Origin: Martelella mediterranea DSM 17316
Lineage (GTDB): Bacteria > Pseudomonadota > Alphaproteobacteria > Rhizobiales > Rhizobiaceae
Assembly: GCF_002043005.1 (NCBI RefSeq)
Contig: NZ_CP020330.1
Coordinates: forward strand, 890,501 to 954,500
DNA length: 64,000 nucleotides
Direction of reading: 5' to 3'
A program made the translations under genes and the position numbers. Below, piece by piece: positions 36,732-45,028 of the stretch. The notes beneath the pieces were generated by a model. It was not told the DNA's origin and searched no databases. It worked only from the letters and a program-made list of their open reading frames with translations. The first letter of the stretch is position 1; the number at the start of each line of letters is the position of its first letter.

Positions 36732-37468
36732 TGGAGCAGCCCCTCCTTGTGGTCGTTGAGCTGGGAGATGTACTGCGCAAGCTGCATCTCCGTCTTCAAC
36801 GGGTGGAAACTGTCATTGCCGATGAATTCGATGCCGACCTTGGCGTGACGCAGGATCATCTCGTTGATGGTCTGGCTGATGTAGAAGGCGTTATTGATCT
36901 TGCGATCCTTGCGCACGACATTGAGGGCCGCGCGCACGAAATCCTTGCCGCTGCGGAAATAATAGAAGCTCACCAGCGCATGCTTGCTGATCGGCCGCTT
37001 CTCGGCGACCTCGCAGACGTCGCCGTCCTGGTCGAGAAGGGCGAAGGAATAACGCGGGTGCACCGAGCGGAACGCCAGCACACCGGCATCGCAATCACGT
37101 GCGCGGAAGGCTTTGACGATGCTGTCGAGATCGGCCTCGACCAGTTCATCGGCGGCGACAAGCACGATCTCCTCGTTTTCGTCGATATGTTCGGCCGCCA
37201 GAAGCGCGGTGCAGACCGAGCCCGCCGTCGGGCCGGCAACCTCCACGCAGAGACCATTATCGGTTGTCTGGCGGATGACGTCATCAACATTGAAATTGCG
37301 GATATCGGCGGATCTGACGCAGAAGATGATCTCGCGCGGCGCAAGCTTCTGGAGGCCGGCGATCTGGCGCTCCAGAACCAGTTCCTCGTTGAATTCCGTC
37401 ATGTAAAGCGGATAGCGCTCGCTCTTGATGTCGAGGTTCTCGCCGCCCATCAGTACCACGATCTTCAT
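36728..37468 (-). CDS. Nucleotidyltransferase-like protein with non-standard N-terminal motif
   Basis: A 246-residue Rossmann-like protein of the sugar-nucleotidyltransferase fold. Instead of the usual GxGTRL loop followed by PKPL it starts MKIVVLMGGENLDIKSERYPLYMTEFNEELVLERQIAGL; the later VLVAADELVEADLDSIVKAF corresponds to the metal-binding strand, and CDAGVLAFRSVHPRYSFALLDQDGDV matches the sugar-binding half. It may activate an unusual substrate or be regulatory. Its start overlaps the HAD gene stop by four bases. Confidence 0.7.
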   Translation of the reverse strand: MKIVVLMGGENLDIKSERYPLYMTEFNEELVLERQIAGLQKLAPREIIFCVRSADIRNFNVDDVIRQTTDNGLCVEVAGPTAGSVCTALLAAEHIDENEEIVLVAADELVEADLDSIVKAFRARDCDAGVLAFRSVHPRYSFALLDQDGDVCEVAEKRPISKHALVSFYYFRSGKDFVRAALNVVRKDRKINNAFYISQTINEMILRHAKVGIEFIGNDSFHPLKTEMQLAQYISQLNDHKEGLLH

Positions 37469-38115
37469 GCCGCCGACCCCACTGACTTGGCTGCCTGGTC
37501 GATCTCGGCGATCCGCGCCTTGATCCGGGCGTAGTTGACCTCGTCCACTTCCTTCACCACCATCACATGCGCGCCGGAGGCGGTCGCGGCCTGAATGCCG
37601 TTGGGATTATCCTCGACGATCAGGCATTCCTTGGGGGAAAGCCCCATGCGCTCGATCGCCTTCAGATAGATTTCCGGGTCCGGCTTGCTCTTGGTGACGT
37701 CCTGGTTGGAGAGCTTGAAATCAAGATAGGGCGCAAGGCTCGCCTTTTCCATCATCAGCATCACGGTATCGCGGGTGGAATTGGAGGCGACGGCGAGGTG
37801 GTAGCCTTCCATCCTCAGCCGCGACAGCGCGTATTCATGGTCGAAGCGCGGCCGGCAGCGCTCATAGATGATTTCCATCGTGTAGCGCTGCTTCATTTCG
37901 TTGATAAAGCTGTGCAGATAGGGCGGCAGCTTCTTCTCCACGCTCAGGCGCTGCAGTTTGGTGCGCGTCGGCAGGCCGTCATAGACGGTGCGGTGCTCGT
38001 GGCGCTCGATGGTGAAGCCGAACAGACCGAGCGCCCGGTTGAGCGCGTCATAGTGCCATTCCTTAGCCTCGATCAGCACGCCGTCCATATCGAAAATGAC
38101 TGCCTTGATCGCCAT
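37465..38115 (-). CDS. HAD-superfamily phosphatase (subfamily IA)
   Basis: A 216-residue HAD hydrolase. Motif I FDMDGVL is at residues about 7-13 (Asp9 nucleophile, Asp11 acid), motif II ASNSTRD near 109, the motif III lysine in SKPDPEIYLKAIERMG and motif IV VEDNPNGIQAA near 176. It resembles beta-phosphoglucomutase-like phosphatases acting on small sugar or polyol phosphates. In this cluster it could remove a phosphate before or after nucleotidyl transfer. ATG at 38115 has GGGAGAG upstream; it begins 2 bases after the previous gene. Confidence 0.82.
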   Translation of the reverse strand: MAIKAVIFDMDGVLIEAKEWHYDALNRALGLFGFTIERHEHRTVYDGLPTRTKLQRLSVEKKLPPYLHSFINEMKQRYTMEIIYERCRPRFDHEYALSRLRMEGYHLAVASNSTRDTVMLMMEKASLAPYLDFKLSNQDVTKSKPDPEIYLKAIERMGLSPKECLIVEDNPNGIQAATASGAHVMVVKEVDEVNYARIKARIAEIDQAAKSVGSAA

Positions 38116-38117
38116 CT

Positions 38118-38744
38118 TCACTCTCCCGAAAAATAATCCCGCGCCGCCTCGGGCGCGTCGGTGCACAAATAGAGCCGGCTGCTATCGATGCATTTGGCCG
38201 ATTTTATGATCGACCATTGCAGCGCGGTATCGCGCCGGTGCAGGTCGCTCGACACCACACAGACCCGTTTCCCCCGTCCGATCAGGTCATCGATAAGGCC
38301 CGGCCCGAACCAGTCGGAACGGAAACAGTCGAGCCAGACCCCGTCACATTCCTCCAGCAACGGCGCATTGGGCTGAAGATCGCTCAAACCCGTGAACGCG
38401 GTCAACCCATCCGCCACCTGCCGCACCAGATCGGGCAGCGACATGTCGAACACGAAATAATTGGTGTGACCATAGGTCGCCAGTATTTCCTTGACCTTGC
38501 CGCTCAACCCGTCCGCCTTGATGTTCAACGCCAGCATCAGATTGCGGCCGGCCATGACATCCAGAACGTCCGAAAGCCGCGGCTCGTTCCCTGTCGGCAT
38601 GTCATGGGCGATGACAATCTCGCCGGCATGGTCGCGCAAATCCGTTTCGGTGCCGAAGCCGCGATCGAAGGAGCGGGCGAAGGCCGTCATGGCGTTCTTT
38701 TCCGCGGCGCTCTCCCAAAGCCCCCTGTGCGACAGAACTTCCAT
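38118..38744 (-). CDS. Glycerophosphodiester phosphodiesterase-like protein
   Basis: A 208-residue TIM-barrel protein of the GDPD type. SHRGLW at the N-terminus, the metal pair in GTETDLRD and the general acid His in IVIAHDMPTG near residue 47 are conserved. It is shorter than standard GDPD enzymes (about 240 or more) and has no signal peptide, so it acts in the cytoplasm. Its start overlaps the nucleotidyltransferase stop by one base. In a glycan cluster it may act on a nucleotide- or glycan-linked phosphodiester rather than on phospholipid breakdown products; this is inference. Confidence 0.78.
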   Translation of the reverse strand: MEVLSHRGLWESAAEKNAMTAFARSFDRGFGTETDLRDHAGEIVIAHDMPTGNEPRLSDVLDVMAGRNLMLALNIKADGLSGKVKEILATYGHTNYFVFDMSLPDLVRQVADGLTAFTGLSDLQPNAPLLEECDGVWLDCFRSDWFGPGLIDDLIGRGKRVCVVSSDLHRRDTALQWSIIKSAKCIDSSRLYLCTDAPEAARDYFSGE

Positions 38745-39487
38745 CAGCGCACCTTTTCCGAAACCGGGTGGGCCAGAAACAGATCGAGGTCTGAGGGTAT
38801 GCCGAGGCCATACATGCCGTCGGCCTCGTTTCCGATCGAATAATGACCGATCCTGCGGCCCTGTCGGATCAGGTAATTATAGGCCGGACAGATGTAGAAT
38901 TCGCCGTTGACGCGTTCGTCGTCGCCGATCATCGCCTTCGTCGCCGCCACCAGATCGCGTCCGGTCTTGAAGTTATAGACGCCGACGGTGGCGTCGTTCG
39001 AAATCACGCGCTTTTCGGCGGTCTCGACCACCCGCCCACCTTCCTCGCGCACGAATGACCATTTCGGGTCGTCCGCCTTCATCGTCATGATCATCCCGTC
39101 ATAACCGCCGTCCTCCATGAAGCGGAGGTAGTCGTTGATGTCGATGTCGATATACTGGTCCGAATTGGCGGTCATTACCGGATCATCATTGTCGATCATA
39201 TGTTCGGCAAGCATGACCGTCGAGGCCTGCCCTTCGGTGATATGATCAATGCCGATGATCTCGACGTTTCCGGCAAGCGCTTTCAGCTTTTCCTCAAGTC
39301 CGTAATCGCGGATATGGCTCGACTGGCAGATAAAGATGAAACGGTGATCGACGGCCGGCGTCAGATTTTCGACGACCACCTGGATCATCGGCTTGCCATG
39401 CACCGGAATAAGCGGCTTCGGGTCGCTATAGCCCGCATCGGCGAAACGGCTGCCGCGACCGGCCATCGGTATCACAATATTCAGCAC
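38744..39487 (-). CDS. Sugar-phosphate nucleotidyltransferase
   Basis: A 247-residue NTP-transferase with a standard nucleotide-binding start, IVIPMAGRGSRFADAGYSDPKPLIPVHGKPMI, and a metal-binding MTANSDQYIDIDINDYL near residue 110. It should couple an NTP to a sugar- or polyol-phosphate. It is the first gene of a five-gene minus-strand operon with tight overlaps. Confidence 0.88.
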   Translation of the reverse strand: MLNIVIPMAGRGSRFADAGYSDPKPLIPVHGKPMIQVVVENLTPAVDHRFIFICQSSHIRDYGLEEKLKALAGNVEIIGIDHITEGQASTVMLAEHMIDNDDPVMTANSDQYIDIDINDYLRFMEDGGYDGMIMTMKADDPKWSFVREEGGRVVETAEKRVISNDATVGVYNFKTGRDLVAATKAMIGDDERVNGEFYICPAYNYLIRQGRRIGHYSIGNEADGMYGLGIPSDLDLFLAHPVSEKVR

Positions 39488-39821
39488 TCAATCATCCCTG
39501 CCGGCTTGTTTGCCGCCTATGCCCCTGCCGCCACAAAAGCATGGTCCTGATCATAACAGATCAGCTCAATCCATGTTCTCAACAAAGCTTACCCGTAGTC
39601 GCACAATATGAACAGTGATTGCGTTACCGCGAGGTCGTGTGGCCCGAGAACATGGCTTCCCCAGGCTTTAGGTAGTCCATGCGAAAGGCGCGGGCAACCA
39701 TGCATGGCCCGTTCGCCCGATTATCCCAAACTATACCAAATTTCCGGGCACGGATTGACGTGGCGCAACCGATGGCATAGAAATCGGAAAAATTGGAACG
39801 TGCCAAATCGGGAGGAAGAGC
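39488..39821. other. Divergent intergenic region, 334 bp
   Basis: It separates the glycan operon from the plus-strand catabolic operon. It is AT-richer than the flanks and holds no credible gene. A good plus-strand promoter candidate is listed separately. No repeat was recognised. Confidence 0.5.
39755..39783 (+). promoter_or_regulatory. Candidate sigma-70-type promoter of the Gfo/CoA-transferase operon
   Basis: TTGACG (39755-39760) and TAGAAA (39778-39783) are separated by 17 bases, about 39 bases before the ATG at 39822, which has GGGAGGA as ribosome site. Confidence 0.55.
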
Positions 39822-40823
39822 ATGCAGTGGGGGCTTATCGGCGCCAGCACGATCGCGGCCGAGTATATGATCGGCGCGATCAGGGCGCATGAAGGCAACA
39901 GCGTGGACGCCGTCCTGTCGTCCAGCCGCGCTCGTGCCGATGCCTATGCCGCCGCCCACGACATCCCCAACGCCGACACGGAGCTTTCAGTCCTTCTGGC
40001 GCGTCCGGAGATCGATGCGGTCTACATCTCTACCACCAATGAAAAGCATCGCGACCAGGCACTGGCCGCCCTTGCCGCCGGCAAGCATGTTCTGTGCGAA
40101 AAGCCGCTGGCGATGAGCGTTGCGGACGCAAGGACGATGGTGGAAGCCGCACGAAAGGCCGGCGTCGTCTTCGCCACCAACCACCATCTGCGTTGTGCCG
40201 GCGCCCACCGCGCTGCCAAGGCGCTGATCGCCGAAGGCCGTATCGGTAAGGTGCTCTCGATGCGGGTCTTTCACGCGGTGATGCTGCCGGAGCACCTGCG
40301 CGGCTGGCGCATCGACAATCCGGCGGCCGGCGGCGGCGTGATCCCGGACATCACGGTGCATGACGCCGATACCGTGCGCTTCTATCTCGATGAAGACCCG
40401 CGGCGGGTCGTGGCCCAGGCGGTCAGCTCCGGTCTAGGGCAGGGCGTCGAGGACAGCGTGATGTCGGTCTGGACCATGCCGTCCGGCATCATGGTGCAGA
40501 GCCACGAGAGTTTCACGCATCCGTTTGCCGGCTCCGGCCTCGAAGTTCATGGCAGCAAGGGCTCGATCTTCGCCCGCAACGTCATGTCGCAGCGACCGAC
40601 CGGAACCGTCACGCTGGTGACGGAGGCCGGCGAAACCGATGTGCCCTACGAAAGCGAAGGCCTCTACGAATACGCGATCACGGCCTTCAACCGCGCCGTT
40701 GCCGGCGAAGGCCGTCCGGCCGCGAACGGGATCGACGGCGTGAAGTCGCTCGCCGTCGCCATGGCCGTGCGCCAGTCGGCGCTTCAAGGCCGGGCCGTCG
40801 ACGTCAATTACGAAGGATATTGA
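39822..40823 (+). CDS. Gfo/Idh/MocA-family NAD(P)-dependent oxidoreductase
   Basis: A 333-residue oxidoreductase. The Rossmann start is WGLIGASTIA, and CEKPLAMSV near residue 92 is the family's EKP motif with the catalytic lysine. HDADTV near residue 187 supplies the D-H pair of the active site. Relatives oxidise sugars, inositols or related polyols at a hydroxyl. It is the first gene of the operon reaching to 51799, ending 2 bases before the CoA-transferase gene. The specific substrate is not deducible. Confidence 0.88.
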   Translation: MQWGLIGASTIAAEYMIGAIRAHEGNSVDAVLSSSRARADAYAAAHDIPNADTELSVLLARPEIDAVYISTTNEKHRDQALAALAAGKHVLCEKPLAMSVADARTMVEAARKAGVVFATNHHLRCAGAHRAAKALIAEGRIGKVLSMRVFHAVMLPEHLRGWRIDNPAAGGGVIPDITVHDADTVRFYLDEDPRRVVAQAVSSGLGQGVEDSVMSVWTMPSGIMVQSHESFTHPFAGSGLEVHGSKGSIFARNVMSQRPTGTVTLVTEAGETDVPYESEGLYEYAITAFNRAVAGEGRPAANGIDGVKSLAVAMAVRQSALQGRAVDVNYEGY

Positions 40824-40825
40824 GC

Positions 40826-42400
40826 ATGCCGGGCAAGATCGTCACCGCCGAGGCCGCCGTCAGCCACATCGCCGACAATGCCGTCGTCTCGGTCTCCTCG
40901 TCCTCCGGCCTCGGCTGCCCGGACAAGGTGCTGGAAGCGCTCGGCGCGCGTTTTGCGGCGACCGGCCATCCGCGCAAGCTCACCACCATCCACCCGATCG
41001 CCGCCGGCGACATGTACGGCATCAAGGGTATCGACCACATTGCGCAGGACGGGCTTCTCGACACCGTGATCGCCGGCTCCTATCCGAGCGGCGCTTCGTC
41101 GCTGCCGATGCCCGAAATCTGGAAGATGATCGTCGAAAACCGGATCGCCGCCTATAACGTGCCCTCCGGCATCCTGTTCGACATGCAGCGCGATGTCGCG
41201 GCAAAACGCCCCGGCGTGCTGACAAAGGTCGGCCTCGACACCTTCGTCGATCCCAAGCGGCAGGGCTGCGCCATGAATGACAGGGCAGGGGAGAGCCCGA
41301 TCGTCGCCCGCGTCGACTTTGCCGGCGACACCTGGCTGCACTTCAAGAATTTCGCACCCGACGTAACCATCCTGCGCGCCACCACGGCCGATGAACACGG
41401 CAATCTCACCTATGAGCATGAGGGCGCCTATCTCGGCGGGCTCGACCAGGCGATTGCGGCGCGCAACAATCGCGGCATCGTGATCGCCCAGGTCAAGCGC
41501 GTGACGGCGGCCGGCACGCTGCGCCCGCATGATGTGCGGGTTCCGGGCCACCTCATCGATTTCATTGTGGTCGACCCCGGCCAGTACCAGACCACCGAAA
41601 CCTTCTACGATCCGGCGATCTCCGGCGAAATCATCCATCCGCTGGAGGATTTCGAGCTTGCCGAACACGGCGTCGAAAAGGTCATTGCGCGCCGCGCCGC
41701 CATGGAACTCGGCGCGGGCGAGACCGCCAATCTCGGCTTCGGCATCTGCGCGCTGGTGCCGCGCATCCTGTTGGAGGAAGGCCATGCCGGCAAGGTGACC
41801 TGGGCGATCGAACAGGGCGCCGTCGGCGGCGTGCCGCTCACCGGCTTCGCCTTTGGCTGCGCCTCCAACGCCGACGCCTTCATGCCCTCTCCCAACCAAT
41901 TCACCTATTTCCAGGGCGGCGGCTTCGATGTTTCCTTCCTGTCCTTCCTCGAGGTCGACCGCGAGGGCAATGTCAATGTCTCCAAGCTTGGCAAGAAGCC
42001 CTACCTGACTGCCGGTTGCGGCGGTTTCGTCGATATCACCGCCAATGCCCGCAAGATCGTGTTTGCCGGGCTTTTCGAAGCCGCGGCGACGCTTGTCCTC
42101 TCCGCCGACGGCCTGACAGTCGAAAAGCCCGGCAAATTCTCCAAGATGGTCGATGAGGTCGAGCACGTCACCTTCTCCGGCCGCCGCGCCCGCGAAACCG
42201 GCCAGGACGTACTCTACGTCACCGAACGCTGCGTGATGCGGATCACCGATGACGGTCTTGTCGCCACCGAAATCATGCCGGGCATCGAGCCAGAACGTGA
42301 CATTGTCGCGGCCTCCGGCGGCCGGGTGCGGATTGCGGAGAATGCGACACTGATGCCGCTGTCGCTGCTTTCGGAAAAGCCGATGGGGCTGACGATATGA
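40826..42400 (+). CDS. Class I acyl-CoA:carboxylate CoA-transferase (fused alpha-beta)
   Basis: A 524-residue CoA-transferase combining alpha- and beta-like halves in one chain, as in acetoacetate/propionate CoA-transferases. The catalytic glutamate is expected in TWAIEQGAVGG near residue 329, and SSSSGLGCPDKVLEALG near 25 marks the first domain. It would form a CoA thioester of a carboxylic acid made in the pathway. ATG at 40826 has GAAGGA eight bases upstream. A palindromic repeat separates it from the enoyl-CoA hydratase gene. Confidence 0.85.
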   Translation: MPGKIVTAEAAVSHIADNAVVSVSSSSGLGCPDKVLEALGARFAATGHPRKLTTIHPIAAGDMYGIKGIDHIAQDGLLDTVIAGSYPSGASSLPMPEIWKMIVENRIAAYNVPSGILFDMQRDVAAKRPGVLTKVGLDTFVDPKRQGCAMNDRAGESPIVARVDFAGDTWLHFKNFAPDVTILRATTADEHGNLTYEHEGAYLGGLDQAIAARNNRGIVIAQVKRVTAAGTLRPHDVRVPGHLIDFIVVDPGQYQTTETFYDPAISGEIIHPLEDFELAEHGVEKVIARRAAMELGAGETANLGFGICALVPRILLEEGHAGKVTWAIEQGAVGGVPLTGFAFGCASNADAFMPSPNQFTYFQGGGFDVSFLSFLEVDREGNVNVSKLGKKPYLTAGCGGFVDITANARKIVFAGLFEAAATLVLSADGLTVEKPGKFSKMVDEVEHVTFSGRRARETGQDVLYVTERCVMRITDDGLVATEIMPGIEPERDIVAASGGRVRIAENATLMPLSLLSEKPMGLTI

Positions 42401-42454
42401 GAATTGCCGCGAAGAAAAAACGTGTAGGGGAACCAAAGTCGCGCCACCTCCAAA

Positions 42455-42593
42455 CAATCTCCCCCCTTGAGGGGGAGATGCCCCGACAGGGGCAGAGAGG
42501 GGTGAACCCTTTCAACACATTCGGAGCAAACGGCTCATGCCGCTACCCCTCTCTGTCGCGTTCGCGACATCTCCCCCTCAAGGGGGGAGATTG
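42455..42593. repeat. Rhizobial-type palindromic intergenic element, copy A
   Basis: A 139-base element with perfect 26-base terminal inverted repeats (42455-42480 and 42568-42593), each itself a hairpin around CTTGAG/CTCAAG. Inside are GCCCCGACAGGGGC and TGTCGCGTTCGCGACA hairpins. Its partner at 46407-46543 shares this order of hairpins with diverged sequence. It resembles the RIME-like mosaic repeats of rhizobial genomes. Confidence 0.85.
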
Positions 42594-42641
42594 GTGGGTG
42601 GGCTTGGCAGGCGCCGAAAAAACACGACCGGAGTCCACCCG

Positions 42642-43409
42642 ATGAGCGCCCTTCACCTCATCCGCCACGACGCCATTGCCGAACTCAGGCTCGACAATCC
42701 GTCAAAGCTCAACGCCTTCACGCCGGACATGCTGGCCGCGCTCGACGCCCATCTCGACGTCATCGACGCCGACACCGAAATCCGCTTCGTGATCCTCACC
42801 GCCGAGGGTGACCGCGCATTTTGCGCAGGCGCGGATATTCAGGCCTGGGGCGATCTGCCGCCGGCCGAATTCGCCCGACACTGGGTGCGCGACGGCCATC
42901 GCCGGTTCGACCGGCTGGCGCGGCTGTCCAAGCCGACGATTGCCGCACTATCCGGCCATACGCTGGGCGGCGGGCTGGAGCTTGCGGCAGCCTGCGATAT
43001 CCGGGTCATGACCCCCAATGCCACGATCGCGATGCCCGAGCCGAAGATCGGCATGGTGCCGGGATGGTCGGGCACGCAACGGGTGGCGCGACTGCTGCCG
43101 GAGCCGGTGATCAAGGAAATGGCGTTGTTCGGGCGAAAGCTCGATGCGACACGCGCGGTTGCGCTCGGCTTCGCAGCCGAAATAGCCGAAGACGCGCGCG
43201 CCGCCGCCTTCGATATCGCCGATGGCGCGCTTGCCTCCTCGGCCTATGCCACCGAAATCGCCAAATACATGCTCCATGCCGGCTTCGGTGAAGACACCGC
43301 CGCCATGATCGAAACGCTCGGCAGCGGCATGATCGCCGCCTCCGCCGACAAGGCCGAGGGCGTCGCCGCCTTCCGCGAAAAACGCAAACCCGCATTCAAG
43401 GGCAGATAG
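42642..43409 (+). CDS. Enoyl-CoA hydratase/isomerase-family protein
   Basis: A 255-residue crotonase. The oxyanion-hole segments are FCAGADIQAWG near residue 60 and GHTLGGGLELAAACDIRV near 105; MPEPKIGMVPGWSGTQRVAR near 130 carries a glutamate at the hydratase position. It should hydrate or isomerise a CoA ester. The long frame upstream reads through the repeat and is not coding; the ATG at 42642 is the first with a crotonase-like sequence. The next gene starts 2 bases after its stop. Confidence 0.9.
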   Translation: MSALHLIRHDAIAELRLDNPSKLNAFTPDMLAALDAHLDVIDADTEIRFVILTAEGDRAFCAGADIQAWGDLPPAEFARHWVRDGHRRFDRLARLSKPTIAALSGHTLGGGLELAAACDIRVMTPNATIAMPEPKIGMVPGWSGTQRVARLLPEPVIKEMALFGRKLDATRAVALGFAAEIAEDARAAAFDIADGALASSAYATEIAKYMLHAGFGEDTAAMIETLGSGMIAASADKAEGVAAFREKRKPAFKGR

Positions 43410-43411
43410 GC

Positions 43412-44929
43412 ATGACCGATCTCACCATCATTCCCGCCGGCAAAAGCCTCCAGGAGCCCGTCTTTGAGGCCAGACACCTGATCAACGGCACGTGGCAGAC
43501 CTCCGCCGATGGCGCAAGTTTCGAGCGTCAGTCGCCGGCCCATCTCGTAACCGTCACCCATGCCGCAAAGGGCGGCGTTGCCGAGACCGAGGCCGCGATC
43601 GCCAGCGCCCGAACCGCCTTCGACGACGGCCGCTGGTCGCGCCTTTCCGGCAAGTCCCGGGCCACTGTGCTGCTCAAGGTCGCCGATCTGATCGAGCGCG
43701 ATCTGGAGCGGATCGCGATGCGCGACACGCTTGAAAGCGGCAAGCCGATTGCCCAGGCGCGTGACGAGATCGCGGGCGCCGCCGATCTCTGGCGCCACGC
43801 CGCAGCGCTTGCCCGCACGCTCACCGGCGACAGCCACAACACGCTCGGCGACGACATGCTGGGCGTGGTGCTGAAGGAGCCGGTCGGCGTGGCCGCGCTG
43901 ATCACGCCGTGGAACTTCCCGTTCCTGATCGTGTCGCAGAAGCTGCCCTATGCGCTGGCCGCCGGCTGCACCGCCGTGATCAAGCCCTCCGAGATGACGC
44001 CGTCCTCGACCGTCATCCTCGGCGAATTGCTGATCGAGGCCGGCATACCCGACGGCGTCGTCAACATCGTGCTCGGCTATGGCGATCCGGTCGGCACGAC
44101 CATGTGCGAAAGCGAGCACGTGGACATGGTCTCGTTCACAGGCTCCACCGGCGTCGGCAAGGCGATCGTGCGCGCCAGCGCTGGCACGCTGAAAAAGGTC
44201 TCGCTCGAACTCGGTGGCAAGAACCCGCAGGTCGTATTCCCCGATTGCGATCTCGACGATGCCGCCGACGCGATCGTGTTCGGCGTCTATTTCAACGCCG
44301 GCGAATGCTGCAATTCAGGCTCGCGCATCATCGTCCACGAGGATGTCGCCGAGGCGCTGACCGAGAAGGTCGTCGCGCTTTCGCGGAAGGTCGCCTTCGG
44401 CGATCCGCTCGACCCTAAGACTAAAGTAGGGGCTATCATTTCCGAGGCGCATTTTGCAAAGATCGATAGCTATGTTGAGGCCGCGCGCGAGGCCGGAGCG
44501 GAGATCCCGCTCGGCGGCGGAGCGCTTGAAATCCCGGGGTTGTCAGGCCGTTTCTATGGGCCTACAGTTGTAACAAATATCAGTTCAGGCATGGCAATCG
44601 CACGGGAGGAGGTCTTCGGACCGGTGCTGTCGGTCCTGACCTTTAAATCGATTGAGGAGGCAATCGAACTGGCCAATGACGCGAGCTACGGGCTGTCGGC
44701 CGGCGTCTGGAGCAGGGATGTTTCGACCTGCCTCGCCTTTGCCCGCCGCGTTCAGGCCGGCACCGTGTGGACCAATACCTGGATGGATGGATATTCCGAG
44801 TTGCCGTTCGGCGGCGTCAAGCAATCGGGCCTCGGCCGCGAGCTGGGTCGCTACGGGCTTGAGGAATACCTGGAGGTGAAAACCGTGACGATGCGCATCG
44901 GGCGCACGCGCGCGCCCTGGGTGGAATGA
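43412..44929 (+). CDS. NAD(P)+-dependent aldehyde dehydrogenase of the CoA/GMC operon
   Basis: A 505-residue aldehyde dehydrogenase. Catalytic Cys in NAGECCNSGSRII, base Glu in LELGGKNPQVVF, coenzyme site TPWNFPFLIVSQKL. It would oxidise an aldehyde from the operon's dehydrogenases to an acid. The C-terminus, GLEEYLEVKTVTMRIG, is like betaine- and aminobutyraldehyde-type enzymes. It is followed directly by the binding-protein gene region. Confidence 0.92.
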   Translation: MTDLTIIPAGKSLQEPVFEARHLINGTWQTSADGASFERQSPAHLVTVTHAAKGGVAETEAAIASARTAFDDGRWSRLSGKSRATVLLKVADLIERDLERIAMRDTLESGKPIAQARDEIAGAADLWRHAAALARTLTGDSHNTLGDDMLGVVLKEPVGVAALITPWNFPFLIVSQKLPYALAAGCTAVIKPSEMTPSSTVILGELLIEAGIPDGVVNIVLGYGDPVGTTMCESEHVDMVSFTGSTGVGKAIVRASAGTLKKVSLELGGKNPQVVFPDCDLDDAADAIVFGVYFNAGECCNSGSRIIVHEDVAEALTEKVVALSRKVAFGDPLDPKTKVGAIISEAHFAKIDSYVEAAREAGAEIPLGGGALEIPGLSGRFYGPTVVTNISSGMAIAREEVFGPVLSVLTFKSIEEAIELANDASYGLSAGVWSRDVSTCLAFARRVQAGTVWTNTWMDGYSELPFGGVKQSGLGRELGRYGLEEYLEVKTVTMRIGRTRAPWVE

Positions 44930-44931
44930 AC

Positions 44932-44952
44932 TGTTCCCTTCCAAGGGGAACA
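44932..44952. promoter_or_regulatory. Inverted repeat before the binding-protein gene
   Basis: TGTTCCC (44932-44938) and GGGAACA (44946-44952) are perfect 7-base arms across 7 bases, starting 2 bases after the aldehyde dehydrogenase stop and 77 bases before the binding-protein ATG. It could be an operator for an internal promoter or an mRNA hairpin. Confidence 0.4.
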
Positions 44953-45028
44953 TGAGGAGGAAATGCCTGCCGGGCCCCGTGGAGCAATGCTCCCCCGGCG
45001 GGATTGTAAACGCAGACAGGAGGACACT

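Noticed and set aside
40808..42457. A 549-codon minus-strand open frame
   Set aside because: It mirrors the CoA-transferase gene, which has clear family motifs on the plus strand.
42537..42641. A longer start for the enoyl-CoA hydratase reading through the palindromic repeat
   Set aside because: The extra 35 residues are encoded by the repeat arm and do not resemble crotonase N-termini; the ATG at 42642 has a usable ribosome site.
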